A stretch of 62,000 nt of DNA from Gnetum montanum (GCA_015680685.1 MNCI01017986.1:7001-69000); one strand, 5' to 3'; positions 23,023 to 34,400 are shown, counted from the stretch's first letter. Numbers and translations: made by a program. The notes: generated by a model from the sequence alone, not told the origin.

Positions 23023-23450
23023 AAGCATATTCCAACAACAGATAGGAAATAGTGTGGAGGTCTTCATGGATGACTTCTCCACCTACTGAGCAAACTTTGA
23101 TCAAGCCTTGGACTGGTTAAAGCAAGTATTAAAATGATGTGTAAAAACCAATTTAAGGCTCCACTAGTAGAAAATCCATTTGATGGTCCAAGAAGGCATT
23201 GTATTAGGGCATAAGATCTCACAAATAGGGATAGAGGTAGACCTTGAAAAGATCAAAGTTATCCAAGGAATTACCCATCAACCAGAAATTGTAAAAGATA
23301 TTCGGTCATTCCTTGGACACAATGGCTACTACAGACACTTTATTGAGAACTTTTCAAAGGTTGCAAAACCATTGGTTGAACTAACAAAAAAGGACGTGCC
23401 TTTTGAATGCACCAGGGAATGCGAACTAGATTTCTAAACTTTAAAACAAT
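21477..23450 (+). pseudogene. protease and RT, second copy, continuing through the catalytic site
   Basis: 21477-23022 repeats 19931-21476. The protease catalytic triplet reads DLS rather than DSG (CKALLDLSSSVNLIFQEM). RT continues beyond the duplicated part with VEVFMDDFS (about 23056-23082), the intact metal-binding FMDD, then GHKISQIGIEVDLEKIKVIQ and SFLGHNGYYRHFIENFSKVA. After LELTKKDVPFE-like sequence the frame jumps at about 23445 into the integrase leader: RNase H is missing. Stops include TAG at 22669 and 22969. Confidence 0.75.
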
Positions 23451-23809
23451 AGTTTCTTCATTGAGCCAAGTATTTTATGGAAATCAATGGGCAACTTTAC
23501 AAAGTATGTCTTGATGGCTTGGTTTAATGGTGTGTTTCCAATGTAGATCAACTACAAGTTCTCTAAGATGCTCATGAGGGTCATTATGCTGGGAGACGAA
23601 CAACCATTAAGATCTTGCTTGCAAGATATTATTGGCCTACAGTGTTTTGGGATGCCCATCATTTCATCGAATCTTGTGAGCGTTGTCAACATGATGGGGG
23701 GATGACTGCTAGAATGGAGGGTCTACAACAATGGATCCAACTTTTGAAACCCTTTGAAATTTGGGGAATTGATTTTATGGGGCTGATTACACCAATGTCT
23801 AATGGAATA
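23451..23809 (+). pseudogene. integrase, N-terminal part (element B-C)
   Basis: AKYFMEINGQLYKVCLDGL leads into the zinc-binding HHCC module: DAHEGHYAGRRTTIKILLAR, YYWPTVFWDAHHF and CERCQHDGG. The start of the catalytic core, WGIDFMG (first catalytic Asp), follows. The frame stops at 23809 where a solo LTR is inserted, and resumes at 24753-24758 with AYIIIVVDYLTKW. Confidence 0.8.
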
Positions 23810-24752
23810 TGATGAGACACGAATTGCACAGGCCGCGATATATCATATGCGATATCGCATCCTTCCCTGCTATATTGCATACGCGATATCGCGGTCTGCC
23901 ACCAAATCTATAAATAAGAGGTGACACTCCCCTCATTTGTAATCATAGGCATAAAGTAGCGAAGCTCTGGCGGATTGATCACCCCAGAGATAGAATATTT
24001 TCCATGTGCCCGTAGTAGGAGTCCCCCAGGTGAATGGTTCTTTATTCGAGCAGCTTTGTACCTGAACGCAAGTTGTGTACGGCAATAAAGACGAGCTTTG
24101 TGGATAAACCTTGCAGTGCATGGATAGGTTTAATTAATGTTATTTACTGCTTTCCTAGTAATGCGACATGAGTATGACTTGGTTACGAGCGTTGATGAAC
24201 ATGTACGGCTAGCCAAGGAATCGGCTACTCATCGCGAGTAGATTCTCTCACCCTTTCCTCCTAGCACGTGGGACAAGTATGACTTGATTACGAGCATCTC
24301 CGGATGTGTACGGCTAGTTAAGGAATCGACTGCTTGTCACACTTAGGTTAGTTAAGTGCCTCAGCACGACCGCTTCGAGCATGTGCATTACGTGTGGTAA
24401 TCCCAGTAACGATTAGCATTTGGTAGCCACAGTTGCACAGTTCAGGGTGTGTACGGCAAGTGGGAATGGATGTTGACGCTAGGACTTAGTGCTGTAGTTA
24501 GAGTTAGTTTAGTTTCTCAACCCTTCACCGTTTAGCATAGGAGATAAACTGAAAAATACCAAAAAAATCATATACCTCAGACTTGCTTAACCATACACCA
24601 TGAAACATACAAGCAAGCCTGGGAAGACAACGAACGATTAACCCCAAGTGTTCCATGGGGTGTTTAGGCATTTAGTCTACAGAGTTTGACCGGATCGTGC
24701 GTGCTATGCTCGTTTCGTATGGTTGAGTGTAGGGGTACCTCGCCACTCATCA
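23810..24752 (+). repeat. solo LTR inserted in integrase (943 bp), perfect target duplication
   Basis: TGATGAGACACG to CACTCATCA. The five bases GAATA precede (23805-23809) and follow (24753-24757) it exactly. There are no internal element sequences, so it is the product of LTR-LTR recombination after a nested insertion. U3 carries perfect palindromes ATGCGATATCGCAT (23847-23860) and CGCGATATCGCG (23882-23893), followed by the TATA box TATAAATAAG (23909-23918). Confidence 0.93.
23840..23920 (+). promoter_or_regulatory. U3 promoter core: GATATC palindromes and TATA box
   Basis: Two perfect palindromes centred on GATATC and a decayed third lie just upstream of TATAAATAAGAGG. The same arrangement is seen in the LTRs at 2751, 16708 and 27573. 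The role as a binding site is inferred. Confidence 0.5.
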
Positions 24753-24757
24753 GAATA

Positions 24758-25600
24758 GCTTATATTATTATTGTTGTTGATTACCTTACAAAATGGGTAG
24801 AAGCAGATGTTGTTAAGGATTATACATCGTCTATAGCTACATGATTTATTCAAAAACAAATTGTGAATAGGTTTGGTATGTCTCGTGCACTTATTTCAGA
24901 CAATGGTACACACTTCACAGGTGCAACTTTTCAAAAATTAATGCAATGCTTAGGGGTTGAGCACAAACTAACTACACCATATCACCCCCAAGCGAACAGT
25001 CAAGCTAAAGTTACCAACAGGGAGATTATAAAGATATTGACAAGAACCATTAGCAAATTTAGGCAAGATTGGAGCACTAAACTAAACGATACTCTTTGGG
25101 CATATCACTCTGCATGGAAACTCCCTATAGGCTACTCTCCCTATGAGTTAGTGTACAGTAAATTACCAACTCTTCCCATTCAAACTAAGATCCGTACACT
25201 ATCCATAGCATGTGACCTCAACCTTGACCTCGATCTAGCACAAAAACAATGGTTGATGACCCTTAACTTGCTAGGTGAGAATCGATTGACCGCCCTGTCA
25301 TCTAACGAATTGCACAAGGCCTTTAATAAACAATGTCATGATCTAAGAATTAGGAAAGTTAAATATCAACCAAGAGATAAGGTTATCTACTGGAATCCCA
25401 CACATGTGCCACAACATATCAAATTTCAAATGCTATGGGAAGGACCTTATGTCATTCATGCAACTTTTTCTTCAGGGGCCATGATGATATACAAATGTGA
25501 GAGCCTGGATAAGAAACTATTGGTCAACATCCAACAAACCAAACATTTCCATGAGCTTAGAATAGCTAGCCAGTACTCATACTACCTCTATTGGTGGACA
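24758..25600 (+). pseudogene. integrase, core and C-terminal part (element B-C)
   Basis: Continues the core: IIIVVDYLTKWVEA, then NRFGMSRALISDNGTHFTGA (second catalytic Asp), then HPQANSQAKVTNREI, where the catalytic Glu of the usual Q-V-E is Lys. The C-terminal GPY/F module reads QPRDKVIYWNPTHVPQ and WEGPYVIHATF. An open frame of about 310 codons starts at 24863, the longest in this element. The Glu to Lys change and the upstream LTR would both inactivate it. Confidence 0.8.
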
Positions 25601-25636
25601 ACCTTGCTCGCTAGTTCAGATCTTCTCCTTCCAACC

Positions 25637-25654
25637 CAGTCGTGGGGGAGATGG
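25637..25654 (+). other. internal (post-pol) polypurine tract, element B-C
   Basis: CAGTCGTGGGGGAGATGG. Its first 12 bases equal those of the terminal tract at 27559-27570. Equivalents occur after pol at 37580 (element E-G) and 61645 (element J), and a decayed one at 46570. Confidence 0.55.
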
Positions 25655-25679
25655 CCACCTATGACAACCATTCTAGGCC

Positions 25680-27183
25680 CTCAGCCCTTTTTGTATTTTT
25701 TGTTTTACATATTTTTGTTTTATACATTTCTTCATTCTTTTTTATTTTTGTTTTACACCATCATTCATATTTTTACTATTTCTTTATTTGGTTGATTTAC
25801 TTTCATTCGTCACACAATAAGTGCTCCTGATGGTGGATTGAATTATATACTATTGATTGCTAATGTCTGGTTTTTACCTTTGAATTATGATGCTGATATT
25901 ATGATATGGTTCTTTTGATAAAATAGGTAATGAGTCCACATCGTCCATTCATCCATTCAACTCTATGGTCTCCCTTGGCTTGGAACTATACAATCCCTTT
26001 TTTCTAATCAACTTCTTAATAAATTGGTGGCTTGGTATTTTTCAAACTAAAGGAAGTGATCAATGGTTGAAAAGGATGTGACTTCAAGGGGATTCGATGC
26101 ATTTGTGCTAGCCATTCTCTTGGGTCCTTGGATGCTTTTCATTGGGTTTTCCGCCATTCTACCATTGATCAAATATCAAGAAGCTAAGTGAATAAAAATA
26201 AGTCTTTGCATGGTGTGGTTCTCATGCCAAAAAAAAGGAGAAAAATAGGAATTCAAAGCATACCCCTTAGACATAATAAAGTAATATGGGCTACAAGCAC
26301 TGGTTATGGCACTGGAAAGACATGTTACCCATGCCTGAAGGTTCCCTATAACTAAGGCCCTTTCTTGCTTCCTACTTCTCCATCTTGCTCTCCTTGGGAT
26401 GCTGGTGACCCTTTTTTGAGGCATTCTTGTTACTTCAAGAGGATGGATTGGCCAAGTGTATTGATGTGAGGTCACTGAGTAAGGTTGGTTTGAGTCCATA
26501 TTTGGAATGAGTTCTACTCAGTCACATTAACCATGACATACACAAGGGACTTTACACAACTTTGCTCTTGGGATTCCATTCCATTTCTACTCTCCATCTT
26601 CCTTTCCATTTTCCCCCTCATTGTCAGTTTTATGATTAGTCCATATCTTGGTTGATGCATTGTTTTTTTCTTGGTAAATTCTTGTAGGTAATTTTTTAAC
26701 TCTTGCTTCGAAATGACATTCCTAAAGCCTATGGACTCTTTGGTTTGTGGGTTTGTTAGGGCATAAAGGGCATGATCCTGCTTTGGGAAGGACCCACTGA
26801 CATTCCTTTTTGGTGCAATTGTTAAGTTCTTTTCCTTAAACATTATCTGCAATCAACCATTTCTTGTTTCATTCCCATCTTTGACATCCAATTTATTGGC
26901 GTTGTCATTGTTATTTTTCCCATCTTTCTTATTCCTTATATTTTTTCATCTTATTGCTACTGGAGGTTCACTCTTAGTCATGGGGGCGCTGGCACAAATT
27001 TTTCAATTTCTCCATTCTACTACTTGCCTAACCCCTACACCTTGGGTAGTTATTAGTAATAAACCTCTAACCCAATTTCTTCCATAACCACAACCTAGCC
27101 AATATGCTTTATATTGAGGCAAGGTATCAATTACATTGTGGCTTACTTATCCCTACTCATTCGTGACTGTGTTGTGTGTGCAG
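25680..27183 (+). other. conserved non-coding spacer between pol and third ORF (element B-C)
   Basis: It opens with a T-rich stretch with repeated TTTTTGTTTTACA (25685-25790). It then shares blocks with elements E-G and H, for example CTACAAGCACTGGTTATGG followed by AGACATGTTACCCATGC (26318-26334) and GGGCATAAAGGGCATG (about 26758). No open frame is conserved. It ends in TGTGCAG before an ATG at 27184. Function unknown. Confidence 0.55.
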
Positions 27184-27558
27184 ATGGTGATTACATGAAC
27201 TATGGACTGGAATAGGAGGAAGCACTCAAGATGGACTGGAGCTAGAATGTTTACACCGGGAACAAGTCTGGTCATGTGGCTATGGATAAATAACAGAGGG
27301 TGCAATCTCAGCATTGGTAGCAATACACCTCATTTTCTTTTCTTCCTCTTTCTCTTCAAGCTATCAAGTGAAGGTTTGGATGTCATCCATGTACAGTGTT
27401 CACCACAAAGGGTGTGAACACCAATGTTGTAATACGTTTGTTGATCCATTCATCAGGCACTTTGAGTTTGTTATTCCCTATCACTGTCAGTTCTCATTCA
27501 GTCAATAATCCCATACCTTCCCAATATTTTGTAAGGAACTCGAGGACAAGTTTTCATT
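27184..27558 (+). pseudogene. stub of the third ORF with an internal deletion (element B-C)
   Basis: ATG at 27184 stands at the same place as in the other copies but is followed by only a few hundred unrelated-looking bases; the globular and coiled-coil parts are gone. The last 90 bases (AGTCAATAATCCCATACC onward) match the 3' untranslated part of element A. Confidence 0.5.
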
Positions 27559-27572
27559 CAGTCGTGGGGGTA
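27559..27572 (+). other. terminal polypurine tract of element B-C
   Basis: CAGTCGTGGGGGTA, directly before the 3' LTR. Confidence 0.75.
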
Positions 27573-28394
27573 TGATGAGCTACGATCACATCCGTGATAT
27601 TGTGTATGCGATATCATGGCCTTCCATGCGATATCATGTACGCGATATCGTGACTTGCCTCATTGCCTATAAATAAGAGGTGGGCACACTTGGTTTGGAT
27701 AGTTAGTCTTAGTTCCTTACCCAAACTCTTGCCTTTTCTCCCTCTTAGTGTTAGAATTATTTCTACGTGCCCGCAGTAGAAGTCATAAAGTGAACAGATC
27801 TTTATTCGAGCATTATGTACTTGAGCACACCTTGTGTATGGCAATAAAGATGAAGTTTGTGATAAACCTTGCAACATTTAGAATAGATTAACTAATTTTA
27901 ATTACTATTACTTAATGCTTTCCTTAGTTAATTAATGATTCTCTCTCACCCTACAACTCTCCTAAGTAAGCACACATAATACGATCACTTCAAGCATGCG
28001 TGTAACACTTGGTAACCCAATAACGATTAGGTTTGATAATCCCAGTAGTGTTGCATTGGTTCAGGATATGTACGACAAGTAAAAATGGATATTGGTGTTA
28101 GGATCAGTTAGAGCCTAGTTAATAAGTAGTCAAATTAAATTAGTTACTTAGTTATCTCTCTCCTCTCTTATTAGCAGCAGGACATAAAAACAAAAAAAAG
28201 TATAAAAATCATATGCCTCAAGTTTACTTAACCATACAATCGTGACATACAAGTAAGCTTGGAAAGATAATGATTGATTAACCCATTCTTGTTCCACAAA
28301 GATGCATAAGCACTTAGTCCTTAGAATTTGACCGGATTGTGTGTGGACGCTCGTATTCGTATGGTTGAGCATAGGGATACCTCACTGCTCATCA
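27573..28394 (+). repeat. 3' LTR of element B-C (822 bp)
   Basis: TGATGAGCTACG to GCTCATCA. Decayed GATATC palindromes at 27595-27655, TATA box CTATAAATAAGAGG near 27667, AATAAAG near 27843. Partner of 16708-17380. Confidence 0.88.
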
Positions 28395-28399
28395 GACAC

Positions 28400-28641
28400 T
28401 ATTTTCATTCCACCATGTTTACTAAGAAAAATAATGGCCAAACCACATCAAATATCATATACCTCACGGTGAGTTAAACCATACACATAGACTTCATTAG
28501 CTCAACATGGGAAGACAACAGTCTCGAACTTAAACTAATTGCTAGCATATTTACATTGCCTTTTTCACATATTACAATCTGGTTACACATGAATGCTTGT
28601 GACTTGTATGGTTGGGTGTTGGATTGTTCCACTAGTCATCA
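28400..28641 (+). repeat. 3' part of the split D/H LTR
   Basis: It continues the LTR interrupted at 16707: CATATACCTCACGG, TTAAACCATACACA, GGGAAGACAAC, and the terminal ACTAGTCATCA, as at the ends of the other LTRs. With 16070-16707 it makes about 880 bp. Confidence 0.65.
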
Positions 28642-28642
28642 T

Positions 28643-28660
28643 TGGTATTGTTATCGAGAA
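28643..28660 (+). other. decayed primer binding site of element D/H
   Basis: TGGTATTGTTATCGAGAA, one base after the LTR, is a worn version of TGGCGCCGTTGCCGGGGA. Confidence 0.5.
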
Positions 28661-28772
28661 AAGTCAATGTATGTTGAGCAATTGATTTCATAAAGTTTGT
28701 TGTATCAAAATTCAAAGTTAAAATTCATAACTTAAACAATTAAGCACTTAACTAAATGTCTTAAACCAAAAC

Positions 28773-30453
28773 ATGGCTTCAAACAAAGATACATCATCAT
28801 CTACCAAAGGGGCAAAAAAGGGGCAATGACAGAATCAATGATGAAGAATAATGGGGGATGCCAATGGAAATAAGAATCACATATGCTTACACTGATCCTT
28901 ATCATCTAGATTTTACTTTCATCTTTCATTAGAGTAGTTAAATGATGTGGAGAGACATACAAGACAACATAGTCCTACCTCTAAATCATGCAACACTTAA
29001 TATGCTCCAAATTACCTTAAGGGGAATGAATCTAAACCAAATCTAGGAAGCGTACCATGTGACTAAGCACATGATAAGGCCTTATGAATCCACAAAGAAG
29101 TGGATGAGGAGAGATGCTACCATGGAAATCAAACATGTACACAATAAAGTAAAGTAGGTTAATGCTTATGTTGTCTTGAAAGAACTTGATGCTGATGCGT
29201 TTATTATAGAACAACTCCACTAGAATCATTAAGATCCTTCAAAAACACCTATCATTAAACTTGAGAAACCTATCAAAGTTTAACTACATTCCAATCTAGC
29301 AGAGACATCTAAGAGGGAGGCTATTGAATCAAAGTACAAGTAGGAGTTAAGGACAAGAGTTTCTACTAGATCCTACAAAGGAGAATACTAGAGTTGTCAA
29401 AGGAGAACAAGCTAGCAGCATTCTCCTACTACCTCATCTACATCATCACGATCATTAGTGGACTCTAATGGAAGGAGACAAAGGTATCAAGACCATGATA
29501 GGGAGGAAAGAAGGACTCATGATTCATGACCATCATCTAAGGCACTCTAATACAAAAGATGAATACTATGGACCAAGAAGACAAAGGGATGAAAGAAAGG
29601 ATCAAGAAAGGTACGAGCATAGAAGGGGACACTACTACAACATAGCACATGAACCCGATCACGATGATGAACCCCTGATGACAACCCATAGCATGATCAA
29701 CATCCATGAGGTTGTACATATACCAACTAGGCACATGAGAGACAATTGTATCAAGAGGCTTGACATGAATAACATGCCTAGATTTGAGGATGGCTATAAT
29801 GCTGATCTGTAACATCACCTCCAAGCATTCCACGATGCCTACACCTTACAAAATATTGAAAGTGACTAGCAGAAGTTGAAGTTGTTCCCACAAACACTTG
29901 TGAAAGATGCTAAGAGCTAGTACATATCACTTAAACCTGAATCGATTAAAAGATGAAACACCATGCTAGAGATCTTCAATGACAAGTATCGAACCTACTC
30001 AAAAGTGTCTAATTTAAGGAAACAAATCTAAGGATGAAAACAAGGGACTCATGAAACCCTTGATGCGGCAATGGATAGATACTATTCACTATTACATAGA
30101 TGCTTAGGCCATGGATTCTCACAATGGGAACAACTAAGGCACATCGTGGATGGGTTACAAAATAAGACCAGGGAGACCCTTAGGGTTTATGCCTAAGGAT
30201 GCTGATCTGAAATGACTACCCATCGAATCCAGAGATTGATTAACCAAGTGGCAAAAGAGGAAGGTGAGTTAAGAAAGAGGGAATTAGTAAAATAATATAA
30301 TAGAGACCTATTTATTAGGAAAAGCGATGCATAAGTTTATGGCACATAAGAAGAAGAAACCTTGGATCAAGAAATTTAAAAGAAGGCTTTACTAATTTAG
30401 AAATCTGTAATTGACATCATAGCAAAGGTAGAGAAAATGTGGGACTCATTTAT
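28773..30453 (+). pseudogene. gag of element D/H, heavily broken
   Basis: ATG at 28773 (ASNKDTSSS). Recognisable pieces: YHLDFTFIFH and HATLNMLQITL; the core with IKRLDMNNMPRFEDGYNADL (about 29750-29810), then FHDAYTLQNIE; and near 30420-30450 AKVEKMWDSF, where element E-G is inserted. Many stops and frameshifts make it the oldest-looking gag in the window. Confidence 0.65.
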
Positions 30454-31313
30454 TGATGAGTCGTAGATTGGCTACATTGACTGGGCCCCATCGATGCATG
30501 ATTTGATGCGTTGACGTGGCCCTACCAATGCAATATCTATTTTTTCCTATAAATATGCACTCACTTGCCATGTTTATGGCATCTCTTATGATACTTGTAA
30601 CAGAGCTCTTATAGTTTGTCATTTGGAAGTTAGACTATTTTTCTAAGTGCCCACAATAGGAGTCAAGAGTGTATGGATCTTTATTTGAGCACTATTATAC
30701 CTGGGAACATCAATGTGTGTAGCAATAAAGATGAGCTTTTGAAAAACATTGTAGTACTTTGAAATATATTATTTATTTATTTATTTATGAATTTAATGTA
30801 TTGTGTAGTTTTCCTTAATGCCTTAAGTAATTAAATAATTAATTAGGCTAAACTAAGCTAGATTAAGTAGCAGTTAATTTAGCACATAAGTATGACCACT
30901 TTGAGCATATGCTTGACACTTGGTAATCCTAGTAACGCTTAACGTTTGGTGACCCAGTAACTCTAAACATGTTCAGGATGTGTACAATAAGTGGGAATGG
31001 ATGCTTATGCTAGGATTAGTTAGGTGTGGTTAGATTAAATTAGCAATTAAATTACTTCATTCATTTCATCATTTATTTTAAGCACCCAAAGCATAAAACA
31101 TAAAAATAATAAAAATTATATGCATCAATTACACTTAACCATACCTTTGCATATTACAAGTGTAATTGGGAAGATAATGAATGACTATTAGGGCAAGTTC
31201 ACTTCCTAGAGGCTAGTGTACTAGAAGACATAGAATCCATGGAATTCAACTAGATCATACGTGAATGCTTAGTGATTCACATGGTTGAGTGTAGGGATAT
31301 TCGTCACTCATCA
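30454..31313 (+). repeat. 5' LTR of element E-G (860 bp)
   Basis: TGATGAGTCGTAG to CACTCATCA. U3 lacks GATATC palindromes and instead has GATTGGCTAC and GATGCATGATTTGATGCGTTG; a TATA-like CTATAAATATGC lies near 30549 and GCAATAAAG near 30721. R/U5 resembles the other LTRs. Confidence 0.85.
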
Positions 31314-31314
31314 T

Positions 31315-31332
31315 TGGTGCCATTCCTGGAGG
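31315..31332 (+). other. primer binding site, tRNA-Asp type (element E-G)
   Basis: TGGTGCCATTCCTGGAGG, one base past the LTR; recognisably TGGCGCCGTTGCCGGGG with substitutions. Confidence 0.6.
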
Positions 31333-31470
31333 ATTCTTTTTGTTTGAAACATGTGCTATCTAGGCATAGTGAAAATCATTAACATCTTTGGAAGAACCTT
31401 AAGGTCAAAAAATCATTTTAAAAATAAATATAATAATTTAAGCACACTGATATCCTATTTTAATTGAAAA

Positions 31471-33250
31471 ATATCTTCTTATTACAAGTGTAATGATACT
31501 AAACTGCTAGTGCCTTAAGAATGTAGTGTGGTATATACTCATCTAGATGAGTATGTGCCTAACTTGACCTTCATCTTGCGTCAAGATGAACAATTGTGGT
31601 GGCAAGATATGAAGGGAAACATTTTAATGCCTCCTAATCAATTTATGCCCACGATACTGCTCCAAACTCTTAGGAGGTTAGGCATCCAAGATCTTCAATA
31701 AGAGTACATTGTGCATGACCATGACTACTGGGACTATTGTCCCATTAAAACATAATGCAGGAGAGATTGATACTAGAAGAAGAATCATGAAGCTTTGAAG
31801 GGAAAAAAATTCACTAATCCCTTGTTCCTGCTCAACCAAAACAACAATGAGGATCCTTCCTATGGGAGTTCTCAACATGAATATTCTCCACGCCTTGATA
31901 TTGGTGATGGGGCTTGAACTTAAAGCTATAGTCAACTATCAAAAATCTAGGTTTAGGCAAAAGTGGGAGTCAAAGCCGGGGCTTGGGCAAGCATCAAGAT
32001 GATAAGAAAGCTGATGAACATAACTATGACAAGCGTAGATGAGGTGGCAAACACCATGGTGGTGGTAGGCCTCCTCCCTCTTTGCCCTTTTCATATGCAT
32101 CTTCTTCTTCCTCTTCTGGTTTTGACAGACACCGCAGAAAGGACAACTATGATGAAGGTGAACAGTGGGATAACAATGATCATTAGTTCACCATGAACAA
32201 AGAGGTAGTAGAGGACATCATAGGCATCATCAAAATAATGATGATGATGAGCCTTTTCTAGCAACTCAAAGTATGCTGAATATTGCAAAGGCAGTAAAAA
32301 TTCCAACTAGAAATGTGAAAGATAGTCAGATCAAGCAACTTAACATGAACAATATCCCCAAATTTGAGGGTAGATATAACTTTGATCTGCAAACACATCT
32401 TCAAGCCTTTCATAATGCCTATGCCTTATAGAATATTGAAAATGATTGGTAGAAATTAAAGCTATTTCCTAGGATACTCATCAAGGAAGCAGAAAGCTGG
32501 TATCCATCCTTGGAGCTGGAATCCATTCACAGGTGGAGTACAATGCTAGAGCTATGCAATGATAAATATTAGATGTACTTCCGAGTGTCTAATTTGAGAA
32601 GGAAGATCCAAGGATGGAAGTAAGGAACACATGAATGCTTAAACACTACCATGGGCAGATACTATTCTCTCATCCACTGATGTCCTGGCCATGGTTATTC
32701 TCAGTGGAAATGACTTCGCCACATCATAGGTGGACTTAGATCAGAAATGAGAATAACCCTTGGGGTTTAAGCCCAAGGAAGATTATTAGAACTTAGAGCT
32801 CATCAAATCCAAAGGTTGATAGAGAAGGTAGAAAAAGAAGAAGGAGAGTTAAGGAAATAGAAAAAGGAATATAGTAGGGATCCTTCCATTAGAAAAAGGG
32901 AGGTTCAATTTTGCAACAATGAGGAGGAGTCACCACTTGATGAGATGATGCAGTGAAAAACCTTGTCAATACAAAAATTTGTTTTTGATATATCTGCCAA
33001 GGTTGATAAATTATGGGACTCTTTTAATGAAAAATTCCAAAATGCTCTAAAAATGATAGAAGAATCGAGTAGAGTAGTGATCATGATTGTAGGAGGTGAA
33101 AAGAAGCTAAAAGTGCCTACCAAAGGGGTAATGGCAAGGTTGTGATAGTAGAAGAGGTTGTGGGGTTAGAATTAGATGACAATGGTAGGTGTGACATCTG
33201 CCAATATGAATATCCTAAAGGATGTTGCCCTATCGTGTCATACTTGCAAG
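31471..33250 (+). pseudogene. gag of element E-G, broken
   Basis: The start codon position holds ATA (31471) where element J has ATG. Pieces seen: EYVPNLTFILRQDEQLWWQD-like N-terminus, a low-complexity Ser/His/Gly-rich linker (about 32040-32110), the core with LNMNNIPKFEGRYNFDLQTHLQ (split by quality) and RWSTMLELCNDKY, and LIEKVEKEEGELRK. The knuckle at 33190-33228 reads CDICQYEYPKGCC, with His replaced by Tyr. Stops throughout. Confidence 0.7.
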
Positions 33251-33879
33251 AGTTTAGGGTGTATGCATTGAATCCCATATTGGAAAAAAGGCAAGTACCC
33301 AAAAGATTGCCTTATCCTCAAGGTAATCTAAGGCAATTCCACCAGTAATAATAAGCTTATTATCCAAGTGGAGCTCCACCATAGCCATATAAGTAATACT
33401 AGCTATGGCAACATCCATAATTGTGGGGGATGCTACCACCAAGGTAGCAGTACCCTTACAGGCAGCTAGATTCATATGGGTATTATGTTTAGCAACCAAT
33501 GTCTTTGCGTGACTCTTCTAGTCATGCTTCTTTTTAGCATCACTACTACCCTCTAGAGTATTACAGAACTCATTATCCATTTACTATAGGGGAAACCTGA
33601 TATCCCTATCATCCTCCTCATCCTTTAGCACATGCTCCTCCATCCTCAACCTAATTATCGCTTGCTCCATCCATGCAGGGTGAGCTTCCAGCCCAACCGC
33701 AATAATGTAATGCTACCAGGGCCATTAACTTATAGTTAGCTACTTAGCTTAGTGGTTTGGAATCAAGATCTTGTAAAAGACCATTCTTTCTAAGTAATAG
33801 CCCTACTAAATCCTCATCTACTCATGCATTTTTTTGCCTTGTATCTCCTTCATGCTTTACATTCATTCTTTTCAAGAGC

Positions 33880-34400
33880 TCTTTAAACCAAATGCCTCCT
33901 AATATCCACACAGTTATGCTAATCCACACTATATCAAATTGGATCAAGATTGGAAACCTTTCTAGGAAAAGAGTTTATCCTATAAGTCCTCTCATCTTTT
34001 TGCAAAATGCTGGAAATGAGCCATGCAAAGCTCTTCTTGACTCAGGTTTTGGAGTTAATTTGATTTCTCATGCAATGTACAACACCTGGAACCTACCTCC
34101 TCTCAAGAAGAGAAATATTCGTTTAGAATTGAAAGATAAGTCTATCACTGTTCCATTGGGACTAGTAGAAGATATTGTGACCACTATCTATGGGTGGTAT
34201 TATTTTGTTGATTTTTTGATAATCAAAGTTGAAAATTGTAAGGGGGGCTTCCAAACCATTATGAGAAGGACTTGATGGAGCATTGTTGCAAAAATGGGCA
34301 TTAGAGATATTTCCTTGGAAACTTCCAAGGAAAATACACTTGAAAAGATTGAGAAGAAGCAAGTTCCATGCATCGCGTACAACAATATAGGGCAACTATG
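33880..34400 (+). pseudogene. protease of element E-G
   Basis: An open frame of about 170 codons (33757-34275) reads HTVMLIHTISNWIKIG, then CKALLDSGFGVNLISHAM with the catalytic DSG intact, then VPLGLVEDIVTTIYGW and a flap-like DFLIIKVENCKGGF. It is the only protease here with an unchanged DSG. The fold is that of a retropepsin expected to cleave Gag-Pol. The frame ends at 34275, where GRAW of the family is RRT followed by a stop. Confidence 0.75.

Larger units (their letters stand above)
16708..28394 (+). mobile_element. Athila-like Ty3/gypsy element B-C, full length with paired LTRs, defective
   Basis: LTRs at 16708-17380 and 27573-28394 are clear partners (about 8% different in the part compared). 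The flanks GAAAC (16703-16707) and GACAC (28395-28399) are a 5-bp target duplication with one mismatch. Inside, in order: primer site, gag, protease and RT (a 1546-bp stretch present twice), a deletion that removed RNase H, integrase split by a solo LTR, first polypurine tract, spacer, a stub of the third ORF, second polypurine tract. It inserted into the LTR of D/H. Many stops; not autonomous. Confidence 0.85.

Noticed and set aside
29032-29229. Minus-strand open frame within D gag
   Set aside because: Shadow of the plus-strand gag remnant; no domain.
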